Source: an uncultured Carboxylicivirga sp.
GTDB lineage: Bacteria > Bacteroidota > Bacteroidia > Bacteroidales > Marinilabiliaceae
Direction of reading: 5' to 3'
Length of the DNA stretch: 64,000 nt
Assembly: GCA_947491945.1 (NCBI GenBank)
Contig: CANLLN010000002.1
Coordinates: 186,001-250,000 of the forward strand
The position numbers were made by a program, and so were the translations under genes. The notes under the pieces were generated by a model. That model was given only the letters and a program-made list of their open reading frames with translations, was not told where the DNA came from and searched no databases. Positions 17,304-25,856 of this stretch are shown here, one piece after another (within the stretch, counting starts at the first letter, position 1; every line of letters begins with the position of its first letter).

Positions 17304-18425
17304 TCAATATTTTAATTCCTTAAACTCAACATCATCGTAGTCCCACTGCATCACATTGGCAATAGTTGGAATAACATGCTTTGCCATTTTTAGCTGTCCC
17401 CGGTAAGAAGGATGATAATCGGAACCCAGATCGCTTGACTTATTCAACAAGACAGTAGGGATACCGATAAAGAAGATGGCCTTATCGCCTCCAACGAGGC
17501 GGCAGTTTTCAACCACCTCTTTTACACTCGAATAAGCAGGTTCATCGAGCATGGGTCCGTTGAGGCAAAAAATAGGAATACTGCCATAGTTTTTTCGTAT
17601 CCGGCGAATAAATTTCATGTAAGTATCTACAAACACGGCCTTATCGGGACGTAAACCTGTTGAGTAATCATTGGTTCCCAGATTTATCACTACCGCATCG
17701 GGTTGCCACTCAGAAAAATCCCACCCTGTGCTTGCATCCATATCCAAAACCTGATGATAACGCTGTGGCATGGTGGCCAAAGTAGTAGATACTTTCTTTT
17801 TATCACCATAGTTGCGCACAACACCCAAACCCGAGTGCGCAGTTACATAACACTCCGCATCAAAGGCTCTGCTCACAATAAAGGCATAGGACTTGTTTAC
17901 ATTCTCTGTTTTGGGCAAAAAATCCTCTTCCGGACGCTCTCCTTCGGTGCCATACCCACAGGTAATGGAGTTACCAATAAATTCGATTCGACGCGCACCA
18001 AAGGGATTATATACATCCATGCGCTCCTTCCCGCCGATGCGCACTCCTTTGAAAATCGCGGTTCCCATCTCTCCTTCCGTACGCTTTTGAAGGCGACAGG
18101 TATGCCAACCATTGCCTTTAATGTTAGCAATGCCATATATAGTATCGTTAGGTGCATGCACAACTTCGTGCAGCTTATCATCGATAAAAACATTAAAGTA
18201 ATTGCGCGCTCCGCCTTCTATCACAAACGACAGCTGCTTACCTGTAAATTGAAAATATATAGACGTACCAGGCCAATCATATCGTACCGCCTTGGGATTT
18301 GTAAAATCGAAGCGCCCCGAATAAACAAAGGCCTTATTATCGGCGTCTACTTGCTTTTGCCCCTGCACACTCATGGCCGAACCAATTAAAATCATTCCAA
18401 CTATTAAACTTATTAGTACTCGCAT
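17304..18425 (-). CDS. Exported SGNH/GDSL esterase, CE2-like
   Basis: A 373-residue secreted hydrolase. A signal peptide (MRVLISLIVGMILIGSAMS, cut near residue 22) is followed by a beta-sandwich (about 30-135) and a SGNH domain. The sandwich-plus-SGNH order is that of carbohydrate esterase family 2, which removes O-acetyl groups from sugars. Catalytic blocks are visible: GNSITCG with Ser153, GTND at 250-253 and DYHPS with His338. It is the last gene of the SusCD-type locus. In the peptidoglycan context inferred here it could deacetylate O-acetylated MurNAc, but any O-acetylated glycan fits. A terminator-like hairpin ends only about 10-15 nt before its ATG. Confidence 0.85.
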   Translation of the reverse strand: MRVLISLIVGMILIGSAMSVQGQKQVDADNKAFVYSGRFDFTNPKAVRYDWPGTSIYFQFTGKQLSFVIEGGARNYFNVFIDDKLHEVVHAPNDTIYGIANIKGNGWHTCRLQKRTEGEMGTAIFKGVRIGGKERMDVYNPFGARRIEFIGNSITCGYGTEGERPEEDFLPKTENVNKSYAFIVSRAFDAECYVTAHSGLGVVRNYGDKKKVSTTLATMPQRYHQVLDMDASTGWDFSEWQPDAVVINLGTNDYSTGLRPDKAVFVDTYMKFIRRIRKNYGSIPIFCLNGPMLDEPAYSSVKEVVENCRLVGGDKAIFFIGIPTVLLNKSSDLGSDYHPSYRGQLKMAKHVIPTIANVMQWDYDDVEFKELKY

Positions 18426-18435
18426 AACATTATTT

Positions 18436-18472
18436 TTTTAAAAAAAGGACCTACCAGCAAGGGGCAAGTCCT
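18436..18472 (-). terminator. Terminator or attenuator immediately upstream of the SGNH gene
   Basis: Minus strand AGGACTTGCC (18472-18463) pairs over 10 positions (two G-U) with GGTAGGTCCT (18455-18446), followed by T7. The T-run ends about 10-15 nt before the SGNH start, so it either ends transcription from the GHL10 gene or attenuates SGNH expression. Confidence 0.65.
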
Positions 18473-18477
18473 AAGAT

Positions 18478-18615
18478 TTAGTAATTATTTAAAACCATGG
18501 TATACCCCATTTCGCTGTTAAAATTTTCATCAAAATGCTCATTTACGAGTAGTAACATCGCTTTTCTTCCATTTTCGACTTCAATCTGTTTGCAATTGAG
18601 GTTACTTATGACATT
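18478..18615 (-). pseudogene. Short coding-like remnant between GHL10 and SGNH genes
   Basis: A minus-strand frame open for 45 codons between stops, directly after the GHL10 stop. It has ordinary amino-acid composition (for example QIEVENGRKAMLLLVNEHF) but no start codon until a late internal ATG. It could be the end of a decayed gene or chance; no homology is claimed. Confidence 0.2.
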
Positions 18616-18619
18616 CTAT

Positions 18620-21406
18620 TTAATATTTTACTAGCTTAAGGGTTTTGATACCCAATTGCGTTTGCAACATTAATATATATATCCCTCGTGTTAGTTTTGA
18701 AGCAGGTATAAAGTACTCGTAATCGCCCGCTGCACGCTGTGAATTATCCAAAACCATTAATTCTACACCATTCAAACCATACACAACCAAACGCACAGAT
18801 GTTAAACCCGGAACACTAACTTCTACTCTTTCTAAATGATTACTTAATTGAGTTGAACAACTCAACTTCAAAAGATCCTCTATATTATCACCAATGTTTG
18901 TGGCACCAATACTAAACGTCCTTATTTCAGACCAGGTTGTATATAAGTTAGCCCCATAGTTAGCTCGAGCACGAAGGTAATACGTCTTAGAACCTAAATC
19001 TTCGAATACTCCTTTATATGTAAAAGCTTCAAGGCTTAGCACTTTCAGTCCAATCTCAGGAAAATGAAGCTCCTCACTCAACTCAAGAGTATAAGACGAT
19101 GCCAGATTACTCCCTTCTATCAAAACCTCTACCGAATTATCTTCGAACACTTCCTTCTCCATCGGCGAAATAATTCGTGGCACATCAGGCACTCCTTCGA
19201 TCGTTGAAAAGGCAATTACTTCACTCCACCCTGACATCACATCAGAAAAATCACCTTTAACCCTAAGGTAATAAGTTGAGTATGGTAACAACACCTTTTC
19301 GGGCATGACTAATGATGCCGCCATTAACCCATTTTTTTCAAATAGAATAGATGTAAAATCACTAGTCTCAGCAATCTGAACGGTATATATACCTCCCATA
19401 GTCGCATTATTCCAATTAATAGTTGGTGTTAGTGATACTTCTGTGGCGTTATTAACCGGCGAGCTGATTATAGTCGGTGAGGCATTTGCCATTGTAAACG
19501 AGCGAACTTCAGACAACTCATCACCAGCCCCCAACACGCGTGATTTTATGCGCCAATAATATATTTCGCCTACCTTTGGAGCAATCGTTGAAATATCAAA
19601 TTGCGTTTCCAACAACTCTCGCTTATATAAAATATCTGTAAAAGCCTCATCCTTTGCCACCTCAAGCACATAGCTTATCACTTCTGCACTATTTTGCCAT
19701 CGAAACAACTTAGCCAATTGCACTTCTTCCTTGTTAACAGGCTCTATTAATTGCGATGGCTGATTACTCCCAATTGTACCATCTAGCAATACTGGTGGAT
19801 ACTCATTACCAAAGCGATCGAGCACCGCAACCGCAAAAACATGTGTCTCTAATAACTCTGTATAAGATGAAAGATCAAAACTTTTTTGATAACTTACACC
19901 TAATAAATTTTGCGCACACACTAAATTAGTAACTGTTGATAATTCAGTTTTTGGCAAAGCATAAACAGTATACCTAACATTCGTTTCTGTAGATTCCCAC
20001 ATCAGTTTACCCTCCTCTATACGAAGATTACTTGACAAACTTCTGTCAGCAGCCGACTTCCAATTAATAGCTGGCACCAAAGCCTCGTACTTAAACTCAT
20101 TTGCTTTAAGGTAATCGACAAAGCCAGCTTTACTAAAATTATCGGTTCGATAAAATACACTACCTGGCGCACCCATTTTATCGGCCTGTCTGTTTACCTG
20201 TATCTGCATTCCATATTCAGAAGCCGTATTTTTAAGCTGAGGATTGCTTTTCATTGCCAAATATTCCAACATTGACATACCGTTTAACTCTACAGCAATA
20301 TCTCTGTTACTTCCCGACTTCAAAACAGTCGAAAATGATTCGGTCTTTAAATTACTTAAACTGTGGCTAACGTATAGATGACGATAAAAAGCATTACACA
20401 CATCAGACCACCAAGGACTTAACTTATCGTAATCCTGACCTGTACTTGTTGTAGGCCAGTAAATTTGAGGAGATATATAATCGACAGTTCCCGCCTTTAA
20501 CCACGCCAACGGATCGCAATAAATATCTTTGTATGCATCTAAACCAACTATTCCATCAGGCAGTTTGAAACCGTACTGGGCTGCCACTTTATTATCCGTC
20601 GTATAGATGCCAAATGGCGACAATCCGAAAGTAACCCAAGGCTTAACATCCTGAATAGCCCCATACACATCGCTAACCATTTCGTTAATATTAGCTCGTC
20701 TCCAATCATGCAAATCCAAGCCTTCAGGTTTGTGTAACCCCTGCGAGTAAGCATCCAAATTATCTGGTGTTCCACCATAAGCATAGAAGTAATCGTCAAA
20801 TGCAACACCATCCACATCGTAATTGTTTACAACTTCTTTTACGATGTCCACAATACGCTTACGAACCTCAGGGTTTCCTGGATCAAGAATAGCGACATTT
20901 TTTTTACCATCTTCTTTATCGGGGTATTCTAACACCCATTTAGGCTCAGTTTTTCTATAATCACCAGCAGCACCTTGATATTTCCCTGCCGATGATTCGA
21001 ATCGATAGGGGTTGATCCAGGCGTGCAATTCCATTCCTCGCTTATGCGCTTCCTCAATTGCAAAAGCAAGTGGGTCATAACCAGGATCGAGACCTCTTGT
21101 TGTAACTAAGTGAGCCGACCATGGCTCATATGACGATTTATACATGGCGTCACACTCCGAGCGCACCTGAAAAAATATCGAATTTATATTCGCTTCTTTC
21201 ATGTTGTCAAGCAAAGCAATAAGCTCATTCTTTTGCGCAGTAATCTCGCTTTGATTCCCCGTAGAAGACACCTTTGTAGATGGCCAATCTAAGCCCCAAA
21301 CTGTCGTTAGCCAAGTAGAACGCATCTCCCTTTTGGGCGCCTCAGCATTAGCCTTTGCCAACTGAGAAACTAGTAATACCATTAATATATGTAGAAGTTT
21401 ATTCAT
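18620..21406 (-). CDS. GHL10 (DigH/YddW-like) glycoside hydrolase with T9SS sorting domain
   Basis: A 928-residue secreted enzyme. Signal peptide (1-21), then the GHL10/DUF187 TIM-barrel domain from about 25 to 420: REMRSTWLTTVWGLDWPS, FFQVRSECDAMY, GMELHAWINPYR, VDGVAFDDYFYAYGGT and VDYISPQIYWP. Next come several fibronectin-III-like repeats (about 470-840) and a C-terminal type A sorting domain (about 850-928, ending GIYILMLQTQLGIKTLKLVKY split by strands), which directs export by the type IX system and attachment to the cell surface. E. coli DigH of this family cleaves peptide-free peptidoglycan glycan strands. A second GHL10 gene is at 34002-35702. Separated from the susCD operon by a strong hairpin. 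Confidence 0.9.
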   Translation of the reverse strand: MNKLLHILMVLLVSQLAKANAEAPKREMRSTWLTTVWGLDWPSTKVSSTGNQSEITAQKNELIALLDNMKEANINSIFFQVRSECDAMYKSSYEPWSAHLVTTRGLDPGYDPLAFAIEEAHKRGMELHAWINPYRFESSAGKYQGAAGDYRKTEPKWVLEYPDKEDGKKNVAILDPGNPEVRKRIVDIVKEVVNNYDVDGVAFDDYFYAYGGTPDNLDAYSQGLHKPEGLDLHDWRRANINEMVSDVYGAIQDVKPWVTFGLSPFGIYTTDNKVAAQYGFKLPDGIVGLDAYKDIYCDPLAWLKAGTVDYISPQIYWPTTSTGQDYDKLSPWWSDVCNAFYRHLYVSHSLSNLKTESFSTVLKSGSNRDIAVELNGMSMLEYLAMKSNPQLKNTASEYGMQIQVNRQADKMGAPGSVFYRTDNFSKAGFVDYLKANEFKYEALVPAINWKSAADRSLSSNLRIEEGKLMWESTETNVRYTVYALPKTELSTVTNLVCAQNLLGVSYQKSFDLSSYTELLETHVFAVAVLDRFGNEYPPVLLDGTIGSNQPSQLIEPVNKEEVQLAKLFRWQNSAEVISYVLEVAKDEAFTDILYKRELLETQFDISTIAPKVGEIYYWRIKSRVLGAGDELSEVRSFTMANASPTIISSPVNNATEVSLTPTINWNNATMGGIYTVQIAETSDFTSILFEKNGLMAASLVMPEKVLLPYSTYYLRVKGDFSDVMSGWSEVIAFSTIEGVPDVPRIISPMEKEVFEDNSVEVLIEGSNLASSYTLELSEELHFPEIGLKVLSLEAFTYKGVFEDLGSKTYYLRARANYGANLYTTWSEIRTFSIGATNIGDNIEDLLKLSCSTQLSNHLERVEVSVPGLTSVRLVVYGLNGVELMVLDNSQRAAGDYEYFIPASKLTRGIYILMLQTQLGIKTLKLVKY

Positions 21407-21503
21407 ACTTACAACTTTTTATAATTGTTTAATAACCTTTCGATATACGATAGAAAATTCATTACACTATTTGGACAAAACAACCAATGTAAATAAATAA
21501 CAG

Positions 21504-21540
21504 AAGGGTGTTGACTAATCATTGTCAACACCCTTTATTT
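21504..21540. terminator. Strong hairpin ending the susCD operon
   Basis: Perfect 12-bp stem AAGGGTGTTGAC (21504-21515) with GTCAACACCCTT (21524-21535), loop 8. T-rich tails on both sides, stronger on the plus strand. Confidence 0.65.
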
Positions 21541-21629
21541 TCGCAGCATCCTACTTAAGTAAGATACAATTTACGGTAATTAAGGTAATATACGTATTGG
21601 ATTCTTTCATACCCTTAATTAGCCACTGA

Positions 21630-23273
21630 CTATCTCTTAGTATTGTCTATTGCAATACCGTATGCTTCAACTCCTTCAACAAAATACTCAACCTTTGCAG
21701 TCGCATCAGTTAAGCTGATACGCTTAATACCTGATTTATGCAGTGGATTTTGATTATAATACTCCTCTGGGTTAACTCCGGCAGGAACTTCCGGTCCGCG
21801 GTAAGCCCAATATACATAGCCGTTACCTTGTTCGTCTACATCAACTGCAATACCTGTGATATACAACTTCTCAGTACCAGCCCCTTCACCGTCGCCAGGC
21901 GATGCATCAACCACCACTTCATCAGTACCATCTAAATTACTCTTGAACAATTTATAGTCGCCCTCTTTAGCATTTGAGTAGTATATTTTACCATTTACTT
22001 TATCAATAGCCATACCTCTAATACTTGAACTTATTGCAATAGCACCTAAACCATCAGCATTAGGATCGCTTCCCGGCATACCCGGAGCACCAATATGCTC
22101 TTCTCTAAATCGGAAAATACCTGACCCATTTGAGTTTTTACCATAATAGAAAACATCATCAGCCTTTAAGAAAGGTCCATTTACACGCCCCCAACCGATT
22201 CCGTTTCCATAGTACCATAACCATGAGTGGTGAAAATAATGCGAATATTGCTCTGTAGAGAACTTCATATTACGTGTTGATGCAGAAACTTTGTAAACAC
22301 CAGCATTTCTATCGGTCCAGTAGATAGACTCTCCTTCAACACATCCATAATAGAAATCATTATAAGTATGACCTCCAAAGTTATCAATGACCGTTTCGCG
22401 GCGTGAACCATCATGGGTGATGGCAAATATTTCGCCATCACCGGCAGTACCTGCCCCGGCAGTATAACTAGTGTAGGTACCCGCATCAAACACATACAAG
22501 TAATCGCCATTAAATTGTAGCGTTAACGGGTGCTTTCCTGAACGGTAACTAAAGTCAAAAGGCTTATTTACCGAAGGATCGACACCTTCAATAATCTTAT
22601 TAGCGAGAATATTACCTTCTTTAACCGCATAGTACAATGTTTTAACAGGCTTATTGTAGTTCACCTGAACATTTACAGTAACCGGGTCCAGCACCTTCTC
22701 ACCTACTTGAACAGTAAGGTTAACCACCTGGCTTCCTAATGTTCCAAATACAGCCTTAGGATCTTTAGCTGTTGACATTAATGCATCATCAATCTTATCA
22801 CCAGTTGTTCCTTCTGGGAATCGCCATTTATAGCTAACGTCGAGTCCCTCCGGATTCATTACAAATACATCAAACAACACCTCTGATTGATTAAAAACAA
22901 TACTTGCATCATCTGATTTGAAAGATACAATTGGCACGATATCACTAATCATAATCGCTTTAACCAGTTCGTATTTACCTCCATCAACAATCAGCTTCAC
23001 ATTATACGTACCAGGTACTGTGTACTTATGAACAGGATTATCCTCTTGAGACTTACTTCCATCGCCGAAGTGCCATTCGTAGGTTGAACCGACTTGTGAT
23101 TCGTTTACGAAAGTAATTTCTTCACCAATCACATAATGCAATGACTCTGAATGATAACTAAACTCAACATCTTTAGGCGGAAACGCTTCCACATCAATAT
23201 CTTGCTCACATGCTGATAGGCAAAGCAACGATGTTACAGCCAGTAAGCTAATACATTTCTTAAAATTTTTCAT
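21630..23273 (-). CDS. Surface lipoprotein with PKD domain and YWTD-type beta-propeller
   Basis: A 547-residue probable lipoprotein (signal with LCLSAC, Cys22). It carries a PKD domain (about 38-110, with YEWHFGDGS and YTVPGTYNVKLIV) and a second Ig-like segment (about 112-205). From 210 to the end it has propeller-like repeats with IYWTDRNAGVYKVS and KIYYSNAKEGDYKLFKSNLDG, the YWTD pattern. It has no catalytic motif I recognise, so it is likely a glycan- or ligand-binding surface protein of the utilisation complex, in the position where SusE/F-like binding proteins usually stand. Last gene of the four-gene susCD operon. Confidence 0.75.
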   Translation of the reverse strand: MKNFKKCISLLAVTSLLCLSACEQDIDVEAFPPKDVEFSYHSESLHYVIGEEITFVNESQVGSTYEWHFGDGSKSQEDNPVHKYTVPGTYNVKLIVDGGKYELVKAIMISDIVPIVSFKSDDASIVFNQSEVLFDVFVMNPEGLDVSYKWRFPEGTTGDKIDDALMSTAKDPKAVFGTLGSQVVNLTVQVGEKVLDPVTVNVQVNYNKPVKTLYYAVKEGNILANKIIEGVDPSVNKPFDFSYRSGKHPLTLQFNGDYLYVFDAGTYTSYTAGAGTAGDGEIFAITHDGSRRETVIDNFGGHTYNDFYYGCVEGESIYWTDRNAGVYKVSASTRNMKFSTEQYSHYFHHSWLWYYGNGIGWGRVNGPFLKADDVFYYGKNSNGSGIFRFREEHIGAPGMPGSDPNADGLGAIAISSSIRGMAIDKVNGKIYYSNAKEGDYKLFKSNLDGTDEVVVDASPGDGEGAGTEKLYITGIAVDVDEQGNGYVYWAYRGPEVPAGVNPEEYYNQNPLHKSGIKRISLTDATAKVEYFVEGVEAYGIAIDNTKR

Positions 23274-23294
23274 AATTCAACTTGGATTATAATT

Positions 23295-24143
23295 TTATAA
23301 AACTGTAACCACTTTTTCTTCTGAGAAATTCTCAACACCTAGGCCATTAACCACTCTGAACTTAGACTTTAATTGGTAAGATTTACTATAACCAACAAAG
23401 TATTCCATTTTATGAGGGTTATAAATCAACTCTTCAAGAGGTATATCTTTAACCAACTGAGTTAAAACAGGTACAGCCACCTCTTTCATCACCTTAACCT
23501 CAATAGTACTTCCTTCATTATCTGGATCAGGAACCTCTTTAACATCGAAATAGGTCTCATACTCTTCGGCAGTTACACTCTGCTGCTTATCAACCAAAAG
23601 ACCTTTAAGTAAATCATAATCCATCGACTCAAAAAAGCCTACATAGAAGCTTTCAATTACAGAAGCCGGGAAAAAGCGATCGATCTGCTTTTGATCGTAT
23701 TCCAACATATTATTGATCTGCGAAGATGATAGTGTGTAACTAATCGGAAATGCGTCCTCAATTACATACGAGAAGGTTTCTTTTCTGTAGTTATCAGCAC
23801 TGTGCTCATAAGCCTCAATCTTTTGAAATTCGCGTGCTAACTCTGCTGAATCAAGCGCAAACACGTAGCCGTTATAATTAGCTGTTAAGCTATATTTCAT
23901 AGCAGCATGAATAGAATACCAAAGCTCTAAGCTTTCGTACTGATCATCTTCAGACCAGTATTCTGTATAAAACCCAGCTTCAGCACCTGCACTCACATTA
24001 GCTACAGGAATCTCCATGTAAACATTAGCTGCTTTCTCACCTGTTTGAACCAAGTCATTGATTGGGTCGTTGATTTCGCAAGACGACAATGACCAAACGG
24101 CTGCCAGGCTAAAACCTATATATTTTAATATACTTCTTTTCAT
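23295..24143 (-). CDS. Hypothetical lipoprotein of the susCD operon
   Basis: A 282-residue protein with a lipoprotein signal (SLSSC, Cys22). It is acidic and rich in Tyr and Glu, and probably mixed alpha/beta. I do not recognise a domain. It lies 35 nt after susD and 21 nt before the PKD-propeller gene, in the same operon, so it is likely an outer-membrane-anchored accessory of the SusCD complex. Confidence 0.7.
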   Translation of the reverse strand: MKRSILKYIGFSLAAVWSLSSCEINDPINDLVQTGEKAANVYMEIPVANVSAGAEAGFYTEYWSEDDQYESLELWYSIHAAMKYSLTANYNGYVFALDSAELAREFQKIEAYEHSADNYRKETFSYVIEDAFPISYTLSSSQINNMLEYDQKQIDRFFPASVIESFYVGFFESMDYDLLKGLLVDKQQSVTAEEYETYFDVKEVPDPDNEGSTIEVKVMKEVAVPVLTQLVKDIPLEELIYNPHKMEYFVGYSKSYQLKSKFRVVNGLGVENFSEEKVVTVL

Positions 24144-24178
24144 TTGAAAATAACATTTTGAAAAACATTGATATTAGC

Positions 24179-25846
24179 TTATTTGCTACTTCTTCCCCAA
24201 ATCATTGGCTTCTTTAACCATTCAGGATTACGAAAAGCACCTAATCGCTCTAATTCTCCACGGTTATATTTCTCCTCTGTTTCAGGGTCGTAATTAATAC
24301 GCTGAATCCAATCATTATCTTCAGCCCAATACGCTTCATAAAGATTATATGGTCGACGCAATCCTGGATAGACAGTCTCTGGTTCACCAAGCGGACTATA
24401 CACCACACCATTATCACTATTACTATAGCCATAACGACGTAAGTCGTTCCATAACTCTGGCTGCAAGTACATTGCCTTGTACTTTTCACGCATTATGTCA
24501 GTAAGTGTAATATTAGAGCTCCCTGGTACTAATTCAGCATTAGTGACGTAAGCATTAATACTTTCAGCCGGAACACCTAAGCGGTTCATATGATATTGAA
24601 TCCCTTCGATAAGATGACTATGTGCTTTTGCTTTATTACCGGCCCAATAAGCGGCCTCTGCAATAATAAAATGCAACTCAGCCTCTGTTAGCAAGCAAAT
24701 AGCAGATTGGTCTGTGGTTAAAACAGACTCATGAAGATCCGGATAAAACTCAACATTATGAGTAGCCGGCATTCCATAGTTAGCCTCTAAGTAGCGATAT
24801 ACTGCTTTTCCACTCTTATCAGCTCTTTTTTTCATCATGTAAGGTAGGCGAGGATCCGGACATGTGTCGTTAGCAATGTCGTAGCCCATAACATCTTCTA
24901 TGAAGTATGCGGTTGGCATCGCTTGAATCAAATTATTATTCCAGCTCTCCCAACCATTTACACCTTTGTTGGTACGCCCCCACATGCAGTTCTGCTCTAC
25001 ACTTGAACCTCCATCAAATTGATACATTGGGTCAGACCATCCGTTTAAAGCTTCTTCTGCCGCTGCAATAATAGCATTACAGGTTGCTTCATCAGTGTTC
25101 ATATTGGGCAAATTGCGGAGCAGCAAGCGTGCTTTTACACCATATAAAACCTGTCTCCACTTTGCCATATCTCCCGCGAAAACGCGATCAACACGCGAGT
25201 TCATTGCTCTATTATCTGGTTTATTAATATCCTCACCATCAAATAGTGTACTTAACCTATCTACTTCTTGATGCATCCACTTATAAATATCCTCCTGGCT
25301 ATCATACTTTGGAGCTCCAGTTGTTCCATATGCTTCTGATAACGGTATGTCACCAAATGCATCTGTTGTTTTCTGGTTAGACATCAAACGGAGTAAACCT
25401 CCCAAAGCCTGATAATTTACAGAATTTTCTTCTTCTGCCTTCTCCAATAGAACGTTCAAGTTTGTACCAACATCAAAGAAGTGACGACGCCACTGTGGGT
25501 GGCGAGTCATACCAAGAAATTCCCATCCACTTCGATGCGCATAAGATCCAGTTTGACTGCGACCTCCTGTTGTTAAGCACTGACCTAAATAAGCACCATA
25601 CTCTGCATGGTCATAATCCTGTACAACAGAATAAAAAAGAGCCGTTGGCATTACAAGATCAATTGTTACATCTTCGGACTTATCTGGGTTGACATTATCT
25701 CCTAAAAAATCTTCGCAACCTGCTAACCCAGCACTACAAGCAATTAGTAAGCCCGAAAGAATAACTGCATTCACCTTCGACTTAACCAACACCGTGCGCT
25801 TTATGTTGCCAAATATGTTATTTATATTTACTAATTTTAGTTTCAT
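24179..25846 (-). CDS. susD: SusD-like nutrient-binding outer-membrane lipoprotein
   Basis: A 555-residue SusD/RagB homologue (SusD-like_2 type). After a long N-terminal region the lipobox is LAGC (Cys44), and the mature start EDFLGDNVNPDKS is typical of the family. TPR-like helical features follow: QALGGLLRLMSNQKTTDAFGD near 144-164 and the late INYDPETE region. It forms the lid of the SusC transporter. The gene is 10 nt after susC. The signal region is about 40 residues, longer than usual, with a central hydrophobic stretch VNAVILSGLLIACSAGLAGC. Confidence 0.92.
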   Translation of the reverse strand: MKLKLVNINNIFGNIKRTVLVKSKVNAVILSGLLIACSAGLAGCEDFLGDNVNPDKSEDVTIDLVMPTALFYSVVQDYDHAEYGAYLGQCLTTGGRSQTGSYAHRSGWEFLGMTRHPQWRRHFFDVGTNLNVLLEKAEEENSVNYQALGGLLRLMSNQKTTDAFGDIPLSEAYGTTGAPKYDSQEDIYKWMHQEVDRLSTLFDGEDINKPDNRAMNSRVDRVFAGDMAKWRQVLYGVKARLLLRNLPNMNTDEATCNAIIAAAEEALNGWSDPMYQFDGGSSVEQNCMWGRTNKGVNGWESWNNNLIQAMPTAYFIEDVMGYDIANDTCPDPRLPYMMKKRADKSGKAVYRYLEANYGMPATHNVEFYPDLHESVLTTDQSAICLLTEAELHFIIAEAAYWAGNKAKAHSHLIEGIQYHMNRLGVPAESINAYVTNAELVPGSSNITLTDIMREKYKAMYLQPELWNDLRRYGYSNSDNGVVYSPLGEPETVYPGLRRPYNLYEAYWAEDNDWIQRINYDPETEEKYNRGELERLGAFRNPEWLKKPMIWGRSSK

Positions 25847-25856
25847 GATTCATTCA

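Noticed and set aside
17703-18389. Open plus-strand frame of 228 codons
   Set aside because: It lies antisense inside the SGNH esterase gene, whose catalytic motifs and signal peptide are clear; no start context or protein-like composition.
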